Notes: generated by a model from the sequence alone, not told the origin. DNA of 12,480 bases from UMGS1387 sp045577475 (GCA_045577475.1 JAZNIM010000018.1:1-12480); one strand, 5' to 3'. Counted from the stretch's first letter, positions 1 to 6,494 are shown. Made by a program: numbers and translations.

Positions 1-346
1 GTGCTTTCTGCGTTGGTGGAGAGTTACTGCTTACACGTCCCCCCATTTTCTGCGTTGGACTGAGATGTGCCACAGTTAGTATTCTAATACTAAAACATCA
101 ACGCACAAAGTACCACTATACCCATAGTGTCCTAAGCAGTAACATTAAATTCATCGCAGTACCTGCCAAATGCATTACAACCCATCGAGCGTAGCGAGCG
201 ACTTACCGAGATTCACGGGCGGAATCCGTAGCTTCCTTCTGTCAGTAAGCCGCCGCGGCGTAGGAAGACCTGAAATCCGTAAGGATTTAGTCTTCCGATG
301 AGCGGAAGCATTTTTGCCTTCTTTTGATGCTTAGGTCAAAAGAAGG
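1..346 (+). repeat. Modular intergenic repeat, copy A (5' modules)
   Basis: This is non-coding and closely resembles 5924-6231. In order it holds a module starting GTGCTTTCTGCGTTGG (1-80), a copy-specific stretch (about 94-180), a GC-rich block with the direct repeat CGAGCG-TAG-CGAGCG (186-200), a perfect palindrome CGCCGCGGCG (251-260), and two hairpins. Hairpin 1 pairs GGAAGAC (263-269) with GTCTTCC (290-296) and AAATCC (273-278) with GGATTT (283-288) around GTAA. Hairpin 2 pairs 317-327 with 336-346, an 11-bp stem CCTTCTTTTGA/TCAAAAGAAGG. Module order is the same in copy B (5924-6382), and the 251-296 part recurs inverted in copy C. The left boundary may lie outside the window. No protein-coding potential is evident. 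Confidence 0.85.
51..105 (+). other. Nested inverted repeats in copy A; candidate structured RNA or DNA fold
   Basis: TGCGTTG (51-57) pairs with CAACGCA (99-105). ATGT (65-68) pairs with ACAT (95-98). An apical 8-bp hairpin TTAGTATT-CT-AATACTAA lies at 76-93. Outside it, GTTACTGCTTA (24-34) pairs with TAAGCAGTAAC (132-142), enclosing a further hairpin CACTAT-ACCC-ATAGTG (114-129). Copy B keeps the inner helix (TGCGTTG 5974-5980 with CAACGC 6037-6042) and an apical TTAGT-TT-ACTAA (5999-6010), but lacks the outer helix. Pairing was read by eye and no energy was computed. Confidence 0.5.
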
Positions 347-560
347 TCGACACCGCAGTGTCGAAACACCCCTGCTAAACATAAATGTAACTCGACACCG
401 CAGTGTCGAAACACCCTGCACAACATAAAACTAACTCGACACCGCAGTGTCGAAACACCCTGCACAACATAAAACTAACTCGACACCGCAGTGTCGAAAC
501 ACTCCAGCCAAACATAAAAGTAACTCCACACCGCAGTGTCGAAACACCCCTGCTAAACAA
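347..560 (+). repeat. Tandem array of five palindromic 44/45-bp units
   Basis: Five copies of TCGACAC-CGCA-GTGTCGA lie at 347-364, 392-409, 436-453, 480-497 and 525-542, spaced 45, 44, 44 and 45 bp. The fifth has TCC for TCG, breaking one pair. Each is followed by a similar AT-rich tail starting AAACAC and ending in TAAC. The tails of units 2 and 3 are identical. Because the sequences between palindromes are near-copies of each other, this is a tandem repeat and not a CRISPR array. Single copies of the same hairpin class occur at 6232-6251, 6308-6325, 5678-5697 and 12410-12429 with other stem sequences. Small open frames across the array are by-products of the repeat period. Confidence 0.9.
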
Positions 561-590
561 AAAAGTAACTTTAAAAAGAAAGAAAAAAGA

Positions 591-619
591 AAAAAACTGC
601 CTTCAAAAAAAGCAGTTTT
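591..619 (-). terminator. Rho-independent terminator of the leftward operon
   Basis: Read on the minus strand, AAAACTGC (619-612) pairs with GCAGTTTT (600-593) around an 11-nt loop, followed by a long T-rich tract (complement of the A-run at about 572-596). It lies about 30 bp past the AEC permease stop. The T-tract merges into the A-rich end of repeat copy A. Confidence 0.85.
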
Positions 620-647
620 AAACATATACGAATACTAAAGAAAACCC

Positions 648-1592
648 TTATATTAACCCCATTGCCTTCATGATAAATACCCAGAAGGTCACCGAAATAG
701 AAGAAAATAATGTCGCTAACATAATAATGTTTGAAGAAAGCACATGGTCGTTCCCCATGTTCTTTGACATGATGTAGCAGGTGACGGTAGTGGGTGAGCC
801 GAGCATGACAAAAATTGCCACAAGTGCTGCTCCCTTGAAGCCTGCAACAACGGCGATTGGCAGAAATATAAGGGGAAGAATAAATAGCTTTACAGTACAG
901 GCAATAATAGACGGAGTAAGCTTCTTTTTTGCACCCGAAAGACTGAAGGAAGCACCGATTGAAAGAAGTGCCATTGGCGTTGCTACCGATGAAATGCTGC
1001 CCACAGTCTTTGTAATAAGCAAGGGAAGCTGTATGTTAAAGACGGAAAATGGAATGCCTGCAAGTATGCCTAAAATTATGGGGTTTGTTATGATGCTTTT
1101 AAGTATTGCACCGATGTTGATTTTTTTGTGCTCACCCTGTGCGTGAAGTGTGAGAATTATAACCGAAAGCACGTTGAACAGGGGAACGGCTGAAAGTATC
1201 ATAAGGGGTGCAAGTCCCGATGAGCCGTAAATGTTCTCGGCAAGTGCAACACCTAATATTGCCGCACTTCCTCTTGCACTGCCTTGTACAAATGAGCCGA
1301 TTATGGACTTGTCACGGATAAACAGTGCGGATAAAGCCCATACACCAAGGAACATGCAGACGGTTGCCGCCATGCAGAAGAATACGAATTTTACGTCAAA
1401 ATCCTGCCTGAAATCCATTGCAGCAATATCCTTGAAAAGAAGGACGGGAAGGGCGGCTTTGAATACAAGCTTGTCTGTCATTGCTGCATAGCTTTCGGGG
1501 AAAAGTCCGATTTTGTTGAGTAACATTCCCATAACTATCACAAGGAAAACGGGAAGCGTGGCGTTGACGCTGAAAATAAAATTGTCAAGCAT
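648..1592 (-). CDS. AEC-family (auxin efflux carrier-like) membrane transporter
   Basis: This 314-residue protein is almost entirely hydrophobic, with about ten probable membrane segments, the usual size and make-up of bacterial AEC permeases. The start (LPVFLVIVMGMLLNKIGLFP, then a segment with LVFKAALPVLLF) is typical of the family, as are the GSARGSAAILGVALAENIYG loop near residue 105 and the SIGASFSL stretch near residue 210. AEC proteins move small organic anions such as malate or other carboxylates, or export related metabolites; the substrate cannot be read here. The start has AGGT 8 nt upstream, overlapping the TAG stop of the preceding gene. With only 10 bp between the two genes they are almost surely co-transcribed from the promoter at 2068-2096. 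A terminator follows at 591-619. The family call is firm, the substrate unknown. Confidence 0.9.
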   Translation of the reverse strand: MLDNFIFSVNATLPVFLVIVMGMLLNKIGLFPESYAAMTDKLVFKAALPVLLFKDIAAMDFRQDFDVKFVFFCMAATVCMFLGVWALSALFIRDKSIIGSFVQGSARGSAAILGVALAENIYGSSGLAPLMILSAVPLFNVLSVIILTLHAQGEHKKINIGAILKSIITNPIILGILAGIPFSVFNIQLPLLITKTVGSISSVATPMALLSIGASFSLSGAKKKLTPSIIACTVKLFILPLIFLPIAVVAGFKGAALVAIFVMLGSPTTVTCYIMSKNMGNDHVLSSNIIMLATLFSSISVTFWVFIMKAMGLI

Positions 1593-1602
1593 TGCTTTTT
1601 AC

Positions 1603-2034
1603 CTATATGCTTGCCTTGATAAGAAGGGTGTTAAGCCTGTCACATTCAAAAAACACATCCGATGCGGATTTGTCGGCTGCTATTTTTACGTATTTCGGCT
1701 TGTCCTTGACAAACTCCGAAAAGGCATTGCAAAAGTTATCAAAGCTGTCATAAATGCCGTAAAGCTCAACAGATAGACCGTTTACGTCAAAGGCAAGTCC
1801 GTCAAGGTCACTCATGTCAAGTGCATCCTCCTCTGCAAGAGCACAAAGCTCCTCGCATTGGCTTATAACCTTTTCGCCGTCGGCTTGTTCCGTTTCGCTG
1901 TCATCCCTGTACATGTCATAGGTGTCGGCAAATTCGTCGGTGAACCAGCGTGCTATATCGTAAAGCGTTTCGCCGTAGGCTATTGTTGTAAGACGGCTGA
2001 TATCGCTTTGGGCATCTATTATTGCAAAATACAT
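1603..2034 (-). CDS. Hypothetical acidic protein, 143 residues, unrecognised
   Basis: I do not recognise this family. The open frame reaches further upstream, but the ATG at 2034 is chosen because GGAGG (complement of 2043-2047) sits 8 nt before it and because the consensus promoter at 2068-2096 would start transcription near 2061, inside the longer frame. The product starts MYFAIIDAQSD, is rich in Asp and Glu (acidic clusters about residues 34-55 and 68-82), has three separated cysteine sites (two in SQCEELC, one each in DNFCNAF and FECDRL), and shows no signal peptide or membrane segment, so it is probably cytoplasmic. It is the first gene of an operon with the AEC permease, 10 bp apart, which hints at a shared role, but no function is inferred. 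Confidence 0.8.
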   Translation of the reverse strand: MYFAIIDAQSDISRLTTIAYGETLYDIARWFTDEFADTYDMYRDDSETEQADGEKVISQCEELCALAEEDALDMSDLDGLAFDVNGLSVELYGIYDSFDNFCNAFSEFVKDKPKYVKIAADKSASDVFFECDRLNTLLIKASI

Positions 2035-2067
2035 GTGTTTGTCCTCCGAGTGTTTAATACAACCTGT

Positions 2068-2096
2068 ATTATAAACCGAAACGGCGGATTTGTCAA
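2068..2096 (-). promoter_or_regulatory. Perfect consensus sigma-A promoter for the leftward operon
   Basis: On the minus strand, TTGACA (2096-2091) and TATAAT (2073-2068) are separated by exactly 17 bp. Both hexamers match the consensus in full. Transcription would start near 2061, leaving a leader of about 27 nt before the ATG at 2034. Such a match suggests high basal strength unless repressed. Confidence 0.9.
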
Positions 2097-2121
2097 CACG
2101 GAATGGGGAATGTAAGAATAA

Positions 2122-2145
2122 CACTTGTTTTGTGAAAAATAAGTG
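2122..2145. promoter_or_regulatory. Imperfect 24-bp palindrome between divergent promoters; possible operator
   Basis: CACTTGTTTT (2122-2131) and AAAATAAGTG (2136-2145) are inverted with nine of ten positions pairing around a 4-bp centre. It lies 7 bp upstream of the -35 of the rightward promoter and 25 bp behind the -35 of the leftward one. That position suits a transcription-factor site acting on one or both operons. No regulator gene is in the window, so its ligand and family are unknown. Confidence 0.45.
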
Positions 2146-2152
2146 AAAACTA

Positions 2153-2181
2153 TTGAAAATATCATGGACTTGATGTATAAT
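2153..2181 (+). promoter_or_regulatory. Sigma-A promoter for the fucosidase operon
   Basis: TTGAAA (2153-2158), a 17-bp spacer and TATAAT (2176-2181) form a near-consensus promoter. Transcription would start near 2188, giving a leader of about 60 nt to the ATG at 2249. It also rules out the upstream in-frame ATG at 2180, which lies inside the -10. Confidence 0.88.
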
Positions 2182-2248
2182 GTCATTTGTTGGAGCTTTG
2201 CCATTTTTTGCATATCTGACAAGATTTAACACGATACGGAGGATAATT

Positions 2249-3478
2249 ATGCTGATACCTGCACCGAGAATTGAAAAATTTGAAAAAATGGGCTTTGGTA
2301 TGTTTGTGCACTGGGGACTTTACTCTCAGCTTGGAATGGGAGAGTGGACGATGCATATACATAAACGTGACCTTGAGGAATATAAAAAGCTTGCCGAAAC
2401 CTTTACTGCAGAGGACTTTGATGCAGAACAAATGGTGCTTACCGCAAAAAATGCAGGCTGTAAGTATATAACTCTTACAACACGCCATCATGAAGGCTTT
2501 TCACTTTACGATACCTGCGGACTTAATGAGTATGATGCACCTCATTCTGCGGCAAAACGTGACCTTGTAAGAGAATTTGTCGATGCCTGCAATAAGCATG
2601 ATATCGTTCCGTTTTTCTATCATACAACACTTGACTGGTCACGTGCCGATTTTAATGATGATTTTGATGCTTACCTTGAATACCTCAGAAAGAGCGTTGA
2701 AATTCTGTGCACCAATTACGGTAAAATCGGAGGCTTGTGGTTTGACGGCGACTGGTCAAAGAAGGATGCCGATTGGAAGCATGATGAGCTGTACGGCATG
2801 ATAAGACGCCTTCAGCCCGAGGCTATGATTATCAATAACACGGGACTTGATGCAAGAGGAGAGATTTGCCACCCTGAGGTTGACTCTGTTACCTTTGAGC
2901 AGGGAAGACCCTCGGCAATGAACAGAAGCGGAATGTCAAAGTATATTTCCGCCGAGATGTGCTACACCCTTAATGACCACTGGGGTGCGGGAACAAGCGA
3001 CTTTAACTATAAGAGTCCCAAAGAGCTTATCGAGTGCCTTTGCGACTGCAGAAAGGTGGGTGCAAACCTGCTTTTGAATATCGGTCCTACGGCACAGGGC
3101 GGTGTTGAGCCAATGCAGAGGGAGCTTATGAAAATCATGGGAAGCTGGATGAGCATATTCGGCGAGGCGATTTATGAGGGCAAGCCTTACACAAGCTACA
3201 GCATAGGCAAAAACTTTATGCTTAAAGGCGACGGATGCCTGTATATTTTCTGCTATGACCTTGGAAGACTCGGCAACAAAAACGTAACCGTGGACGGAAA
3301 ATACAGCGGTGCGTATGCTTTTTCGGGTGTGGCGGATGAAATTGAAAGCATTGAATGGCTTGATAACGGCGAAAAACTGAGCTTTACACAAAACGGTCAG
3401 GATCTTTGCGTTGACTTTACGGGCATGCAGTACGGAATAAACTACTGCGTGAGAGTGGCAAAGGCAATTTTAAAGTAA
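2249..3478 (+). CDS. GH29 alpha-L-fucosidase, cytoplasmic
   Basis: This 409-residue enzyme should release L-fucose from the non-reducing end of fucosylated glycans with retention. GH29 features: an N-terminal (beta/alpha)8 barrel starting with GFGMFVHWG (residues 15-23), KYITLTTRHHEGFSLYD (72-88) with the substrate-facing His pair 80-81, PFFYHTTLDW (121-130), and GGLWFDGDW (161-169), where Asp166 sits where the family nucleophile lies. From about residue 320 a small beta-rich C-terminal domain follows. The acid/base Glu is poorly conserved in GH29 and was not assigned. There is no signal peptide, so it acts inside the cell on imported oligosaccharides. The ATG at 2249 has GGAGG (2238-2242) 6 nt upstream. 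It is first in an operon, with the MATE gene starting 14 bp after its stop. Confidence 0.92.
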   Translation: MLIPAPRIEKFEKMGFGMFVHWGLYSQLGMGEWTMHIHKRDLEEYKKLAETFTAEDFDAEQMVLTAKNAGCKYITLTTRHHEGFSLYDTCGLNEYDAPHSAAKRDLVREFVDACNKHDIVPFFYHTTLDWSRADFNDDFDAYLEYLRKSVEILCTNYGKIGGLWFDGDWSKKDADWKHDELYGMIRRLQPEAMIINNTGLDARGEICHPEVDSVTFEQGRPSAMNRSGMSKYISAEMCYTLNDHWGAGTSDFNYKSPKELIECLCDCRKVGANLLLNIGPTAQGGVEPMQRELMKIMGSWMSIFGEAIYEGKPYTSYSIGKNFMLKGDGCLYIFCYDLGRLGNKNVTVDGKYSGAYAFSGVADEIESIEWLDNGEKLSFTQNGQDLCVDFTGMQYGINYCVRVAKAILK

Positions 3479-3492
3479 TTAAAGGAGAATTT

Positions 3493-4869
3493 ATGTTTAA
3501 AAAACTTTTCGCACCCGTCGATATGACTCAGGGTGCACCCTGGAAGTGTATTGTTACCTTCACTCTGCCGATGCTTATCGGAAATATTGCACAGCAGCTT
3601 TACAGTACCGTTGACAGTATTGTTGTAGGCAACACCGAGGGCATAGGCGTTGCAGGACTTTCGGCAATCGGAAGTGCAATGCCCATACTTAATATGCTGC
3701 TTGTTCTGTTTATCGGTATTTCCGCAGGAGCAAGCATTATGGTATCCCAGTATTTCGGTGCTAAAAAGAGGGAGGACCTTTCTCGGACTATCGGCAACTG
3801 TATTACAATTACGGTTATCTGCTGTGTGGCTCTTGTTGTGATAATGCTGCCATTCATACGTCCAGTTCTTGTAATGCTGAAAACTCCCGAAACCACAATT
3901 GACTGGTGCTATGATTACCTGTTTATTTCTCTTGTGGGTATTGCGGGAATGGCGTTTTACAACATTTTAAGCGGTATTATAAGAGGTCTTGGCGACTCGA
4001 TGTCGGCACTTGTTTATCTGCTTGTTGCAACGGTTATAAATATTTTTCTTGATATCGTTCTTGTAAAGCACATGGAGGTGGGCGGCGTTGCACTTGCAAC
4101 GGTAATTGCACAGCTTATTTCATCGGCTCTTTGCCTGTGGAAGCTGTCAAGAATGACCGACTGCTTTGACTTCAAGCTTAAATATCTCATTCCCAAGGCA
4201 AAGTACGTAAAGACGGTCGTAAGACTGGGACTTCCTTCGGGACTTACTCAGATGATTTTTTCCTCGGCAATGCTTGTTGTGCAAAGGCTTACAAACAGCT
4301 TCGGCGACATGTTCGTTGCGGCAAACGTAATAATCATGCGTGTTGACGGCTTTGCCATGATGCCAAACTTCTCCTTCGGAACTGCACTTACCACATACGC
4401 AGGTCAGAACGTAGGTGCTGGCAAGTACGACAGAATTCCCAAAGGTGCAAAGCAGGGAACGCTTATGGCGGTTGGATGCTCTACAATTCTCACAGTTATA
4501 ATTCTCATTTTCGGCAGACAGATTATGGGACTTTTCAGCAACGATGCACCCGAGGTTATTGAAATGAGCTACCGTCTTATGTTTATTCTTGCGGCAGGCT
4601 ACATTGCAATGGCAGTAACCCAGAGCCTTTCGGGTATCATGAGAGGTGCAGGTGACACCGTAACACCAATGTGGATTTCTCTTATAACAACGGTAGGACT
4701 GAGAATACCCTTTGCCTACGGCATATCCTTCCTTACAAGAACCGCTGAACTTCCTTACGGCAGAAAGGAATGTATACAGATTTCGCTGCTTATAACATGG
4801 ATAATGGGTGCTGTGCTGACGAGTATCTTCTATGCAAGAGGCAAGTGGAAGGACAAAGCGATAAGGTGA
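3493..4869 (+). CDS. MATE-family multidrug/metabolite efflux transporter
   Basis: This 458-residue integral membrane protein has about twelve predicted segments in two homologous halves, the standard MATE size. The first half opens with a polar start and PMLIGNIAQQLYSTVDSIVVG (about residues 16-36). The second opens near residue 245 with LGLPSGLTQMIFSSAMLVVQ and contains the family-typical AGQNVGAGK. MATE carriers export cationic drugs or metabolites in exchange for Na+ or H+. AAAGGAG (3481-3487) lies 5 nt before the ATG, and only 14 bp separate it from the fucosidase stop, so the two are co-transcribed. Pairing an exporter with a cytoplasmic fucosidase is unusual; its cargo cannot be predicted. 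A long antisense frame over its 3' half is a shadow. Confidence 0.92.
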   Translation: MFKKLFAPVDMTQGAPWKCIVTFTLPMLIGNIAQQLYSTVDSIVVGNTEGIGVAGLSAIGSAMPILNMLLVLFIGISAGASIMVSQYFGAKKREDLSRTIGNCITITVICCVALVVIMLPFIRPVLVMLKTPETTIDWCYDYLFISLVGIAGMAFYNILSGIIRGLGDSMSALVYLLVATVINIFLDIVLVKHMEVGGVALATVIAQLISSALCLWKLSRMTDCFDFKLKYLIPKAKYVKTVVRLGLPSGLTQMIFSSAMLVVQRLTNSFGDMFVAANVIIMRVDGFAMMPNFSFGTALTTYAGQNVGAGKYDRIPKGAKQGTLMAVGCSTILTVIILIFGRQIMGLFSNDAPEVIEMSYRLMFILAAGYIAMAVTQSLSGIMRGAGDTVTPMWISLITTVGLRIPFAYGISFLTRTAELPYGRKECIQISLLITWIMGAVLTSIFYARGKWKDKAIR

Positions 4870-4977
4870 GTAATTAATTAATAATGAATAATGAAGATTG
4901 AATAATGAATAATTGGGGTTAGAATTTCTTCGGAATTCTTTCATTAATTGATTTTGTTCTGAGAGGAACGGTTGGTT
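4870..4977 (+). repeat. Intergenic TAATGAATAAT repeats and a TTCG-loop hairpin
   Basis: The 13-nt sequence AATAATGAATAAT occurs twice (4880-4892 and 4901-4913), 21 bp apart, in an AT-only setting. A small hairpin follows: AGAATT-T-C (4921-4928), loop TTCG, GAATTCT (4933-4939), with one bulged T and a C-G closed TTCG tetraloop, then a weak T-rich stretch. It may be a weak terminator or processing site between the MATE and HAD genes. No convincing promoter for the HAD gene was found, so read-through from the operon is likely. Confidence 0.6.
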
Positions 4978-5583
4978 ATGATTAAAAATGCGGTTTTTGA
5001 TTTCGGAATGGTGTTAGTAAAATTTGACCCTGAGTATATGACTTCAAGGTATACCCGGGACAAAGAGGATATAAAGCTTGTATCGCAGGTATTATTTGAC
5101 CGACTTTACTGGGACAGGCTTGATGCAGGAACTATCAGCGATGAACAAGTAATAAACGAGAGCTGCAAAAGACTTCCCGAAAGGCTTCATGAGGTTGCAG
5201 CAAAGGTGTACACCAACTGGATGTACAATCTGCCTGAAATTGAAGGGATGAGAAGCCTTGTTGAAAAGCTGAAGAACAGGGGAGTGCGGCTGTTTCTGCT
5301 ATCCAACATAAGCCGCGGCTTTGCGGCAAAAAGCGGAGAATTTTCCATACTTTCCTACTTTGAAAAGTGTGTTTTTTCAGCAGAGTGCGGCTACGTTAAG
5401 CCGTCTGTTGAAATCTTCAATTATCTGCTCACACAGGGTGGAATTTTGGCAAGTGAAACCATTTTTATCGACGACAGCGAAAAGAACATAAAGGGTGCAC
5501 AAAATGCAGGTCTTGAAGCGTATCTTTTCGACGGTGATGCAGGAAGGCTTGAAGCGTATTTTAAAGAAAAAGGAATACTTTAG
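4978..5583 (+). CDS. HAD-superfamily phosphatase, YihX-like (subfamily IA)
   Basis: This 201-residue soluble protein probably dephosphorylates a small phosphometabolite such as a sugar phosphate. All four HAD motifs are visible: motif I FDFGMVL (residues 7-13) with nucleophile Asp8; motif II LLSN (107-110); motif III Lys141 in YVKPS; motif IV FIDDSEKN (163-170) with Asp165/Asp166. The usual second Asp of motif I (DxD) is replaced by Gly10, as in the YihX-like group, whose E. coli member acts on alpha-glucose-1-phosphate. A helical cap follows motif I (about 15-85). ATG 4978 is preferred because homologues start MIKN-x-FDFG; a TTG at 4972 is possible, since the GAGAGG at 4961-4966 is closer to ideal spacing for it. 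It is probably the last gene of the fucosidase operon. Confidence 0.88.
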   Translation: MIKNAVFDFGMVLVKFDPEYMTSRYTRDKEDIKLVSQVLFDRLYWDRLDAGTISDEQVINESCKRLPERLHEVAAKVYTNWMYNLPEIEGMRSLVEKLKNRGVRLFLLSNISRGFAAKSGEFSILSYFEKCVFSAECGYVKPSVEIFNYLLTQGGILASETIFIDDSEKNIKGAQNAGLEAYLFDGDAGRLEAYFKEKGIL

Positions 5584-5587
5584 TTGA

Positions 5588-5640
5588 AGGGGCTGCTTTG
5601 GGCAGCTCTTCTTTTCTTCTTTCTTTCTTTCTTTCTTTCT
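5588..5640 (+). terminator. Rho-independent terminator of the fucosidase operon with (TTCT)6 tract
   Basis: AGGGGCTGC (5588-5596) pairs with GCAGCTCTT (5602-5610), two of the nine pairs being G-T, around a 5-nt loop. A T-rich tract follows, containing six exact TTCT units (5617-5640). It begins 4 bp past the HAD stop. The tract runs directly into repeat copy C. Confidence 0.8.
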
Positions 5641-5786
5641 GTCTTTTAAAGTTACTTTTATGCTTGGCTGGAGTGTTTCGCTGTCTGCGGACAGCGAGTC
5701 ATACTTTTCCCTATGGAAAAGTATCAAAACAGCCCGCTCATCGGAAGACTAAATCCTACGGATTTCAGGTCTTCCTCGCCGCGGCG
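5641..5786 (-). repeat. Modular intergenic repeat, copy C (inverted)
   Basis: Read on the minus strand, this is the repeat of copies A and B in shortened form. On the plus strand: GTCTTTTAAAGTTACTTTTATG (with a tail), hairpin TCGCTGTC-TGCG-GACAGCGA (5678-5697), perfect 10-bp hairpin ATACTTTTCC-CTAT-GGAAAAGTAT (5701-5724), CCCGCTCATC, the GGAAGAC hairpin (5743-5775), and the palindrome CGCCGCGGCG (5777-5786). The GTGCTTTCTG module of A and B is missing. Where A and B carry the TTCTTTTGA hairpin, copies C and D carry the ATACTTTTCC hairpin, so modules have been exchanged. Confidence 0.85.
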
Positions 5787-5923
5787 GCTATGGGTGAGGT
5801 GCGACTTGCTGTTGTGGCAAGGCAAGAGGTGTCTTTTTTTCTCTGCGATACACAAGTGATATTTTATCGTTGTTATAATGGTCGAAAAGGGCAGCTTTTT
5901 TTAAGACCGCCATGCGGATAGTG
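5787..5923. other. Unassigned spacer between repeat copies C and B
   Basis: No gene or conserved module was seen in these 137 bp. An extended -10-like TGTTATAAT lies at 5871-5879, but no -35 sits at a suitable distance. A short AAAAG/CTTTT inverted repeat before a T-run (about 5885-5903) is too weak and too close to it to call a transcript. Confidence 0.4.
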
Positions 5924-6382
5924 GTGCTTTCTGCGTTGGTGGAGAGTTACTGCTTACACATCCACCCATTCTCTGCGTTGGACTGAGATGTGCCACCATT
6001 AGTTTACTAATCTGTGCTTGCTGTTGTTATCTGCATCAACGCTGTTCCCAATCCTCGCACCACACCCCATCGAGCGTAGCGAGCGACTTGCCGAGATTTA
6101 CGGGCGGAATCCTCAGCCACCTGCTGTCAGTAAGCCGCCGCGGCGTAGGGAAACCTGAAATCCGTAAGGATTTAGTTTCCCGATGAGCGGAAGCGTTTTT
6201 GCCTTCTTTTGACGCTTCGGTCAAAAGAAGGTCGGAGTCCGCAGACTCCGAAATATCCTGCGATACAAAAATCTATCTTCCATTTTGATGCTTCGGTCAA
6301 AAGAATGTCGGCACCGCAGTGCCGAAACACCCTGCCAAATAAAAAGTAACTAAAAAAAGAAAGAAATAAATAACCCCCGTGT
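5924..6382 (+). repeat. Modular intergenic repeat, copy B
   Basis: Same order as copy A: GTGCTTTCTGCG module (5924-6003), copy-specific stretch (6004-6060), CGAGCG-TAG-CGAGCG (about 6070-6085), CGCCGCGGCG (6136-6145), and a hairpin pairing GGGAAAC (6148-6154) with GTTTCCC (6175-6181) and AAATCC with GGATTT inside. Next is a perfect 12-bp stem CCTTCTTTTGAC/GTCAAAAGAAGG (6202-6213/6220-6231). Then hairpin TCGGAGTC-CGCA-GACTCCGA (6232-6251), a second degenerate TTTTGA hairpin (6283-6302), hairpin TCGGCAC-CGCA-GTGCCGA (6308-6325), and the A-rich tail (6326-6382). The two-hairpin unit is thus duplicated. Unlike A, C and D, no gene end or terminator hairpin follows its A-rich end. Confidence 0.85.
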
Positions 6383-6465
6383 GTTGAAAAGTCACAAAAA
6401 ACATAATTACCACTTGTGAAAATCGACAAAAATTGTGTTGCTGAAGTTAAAATCCTTTCAGTCGC
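6383..6465. other. AT-rich upstream region of the surface-protein gene
   Basis: This stretch between repeat copy B and the first promoter hexamer is AT-rich and has no open frame with a ribosome site. I see no feature beyond its likely role as upstream promoter DNA. Confidence 0.4.
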
Positions 6466-6494
6466 TTGAAACGATGTTGTAAATGTGGTAAAAT
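6466..6494 (+). promoter_or_regulatory. Promoter P1 of the surface-protein gene
   Basis: TTGAAA (6466-6471), a 17-bp spacer and TAAAAT (6489-6494) preceded by TGG give an extended -10 promoter with five of six matches in each hexamer. Transcription would start near 6501, with a leader of about 155 nt. The exact 9-nt repeat AATTACATT at 6541-6549 and 6562-6570, 21 bp (two helical turns) apart, lies downstream and might bind a regulator. Confidence 0.72.

Noticed and set aside
347..560. CRISPR-like array of five palindromic repeats at regular spacing
   Set aside because: The intervening sequences are near-copies of each other, not unique spacers, and no cas genes are in the window.
403..638. 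Short open frames on both strands across the tandem array
   Set aside because: They arise from the 44/45-bp period, repeat the same peptide, lack ribosome sites and end in the A-rich tail.
4147..4944. 265-codon frame antisense to the MATE gene
   Set aside because: It overlaps a clear transporter gene, begins in an AT-rich intergenic repeat, and has no family features.
5871..5905. Small RNA with a TGTTATAAT promoter and T-run terminator
   Set aside because: There is no -35 at a workable distance, and the weak hairpin is too close to the supposed start to make a stable transcript.
5598..5921. Plus-strand frame of about 107 codons across repeat copy C
   Set aside because: It starts inside the terminator hairpin, translates microsatellite and hairpin sequence, and has no ribosome site.
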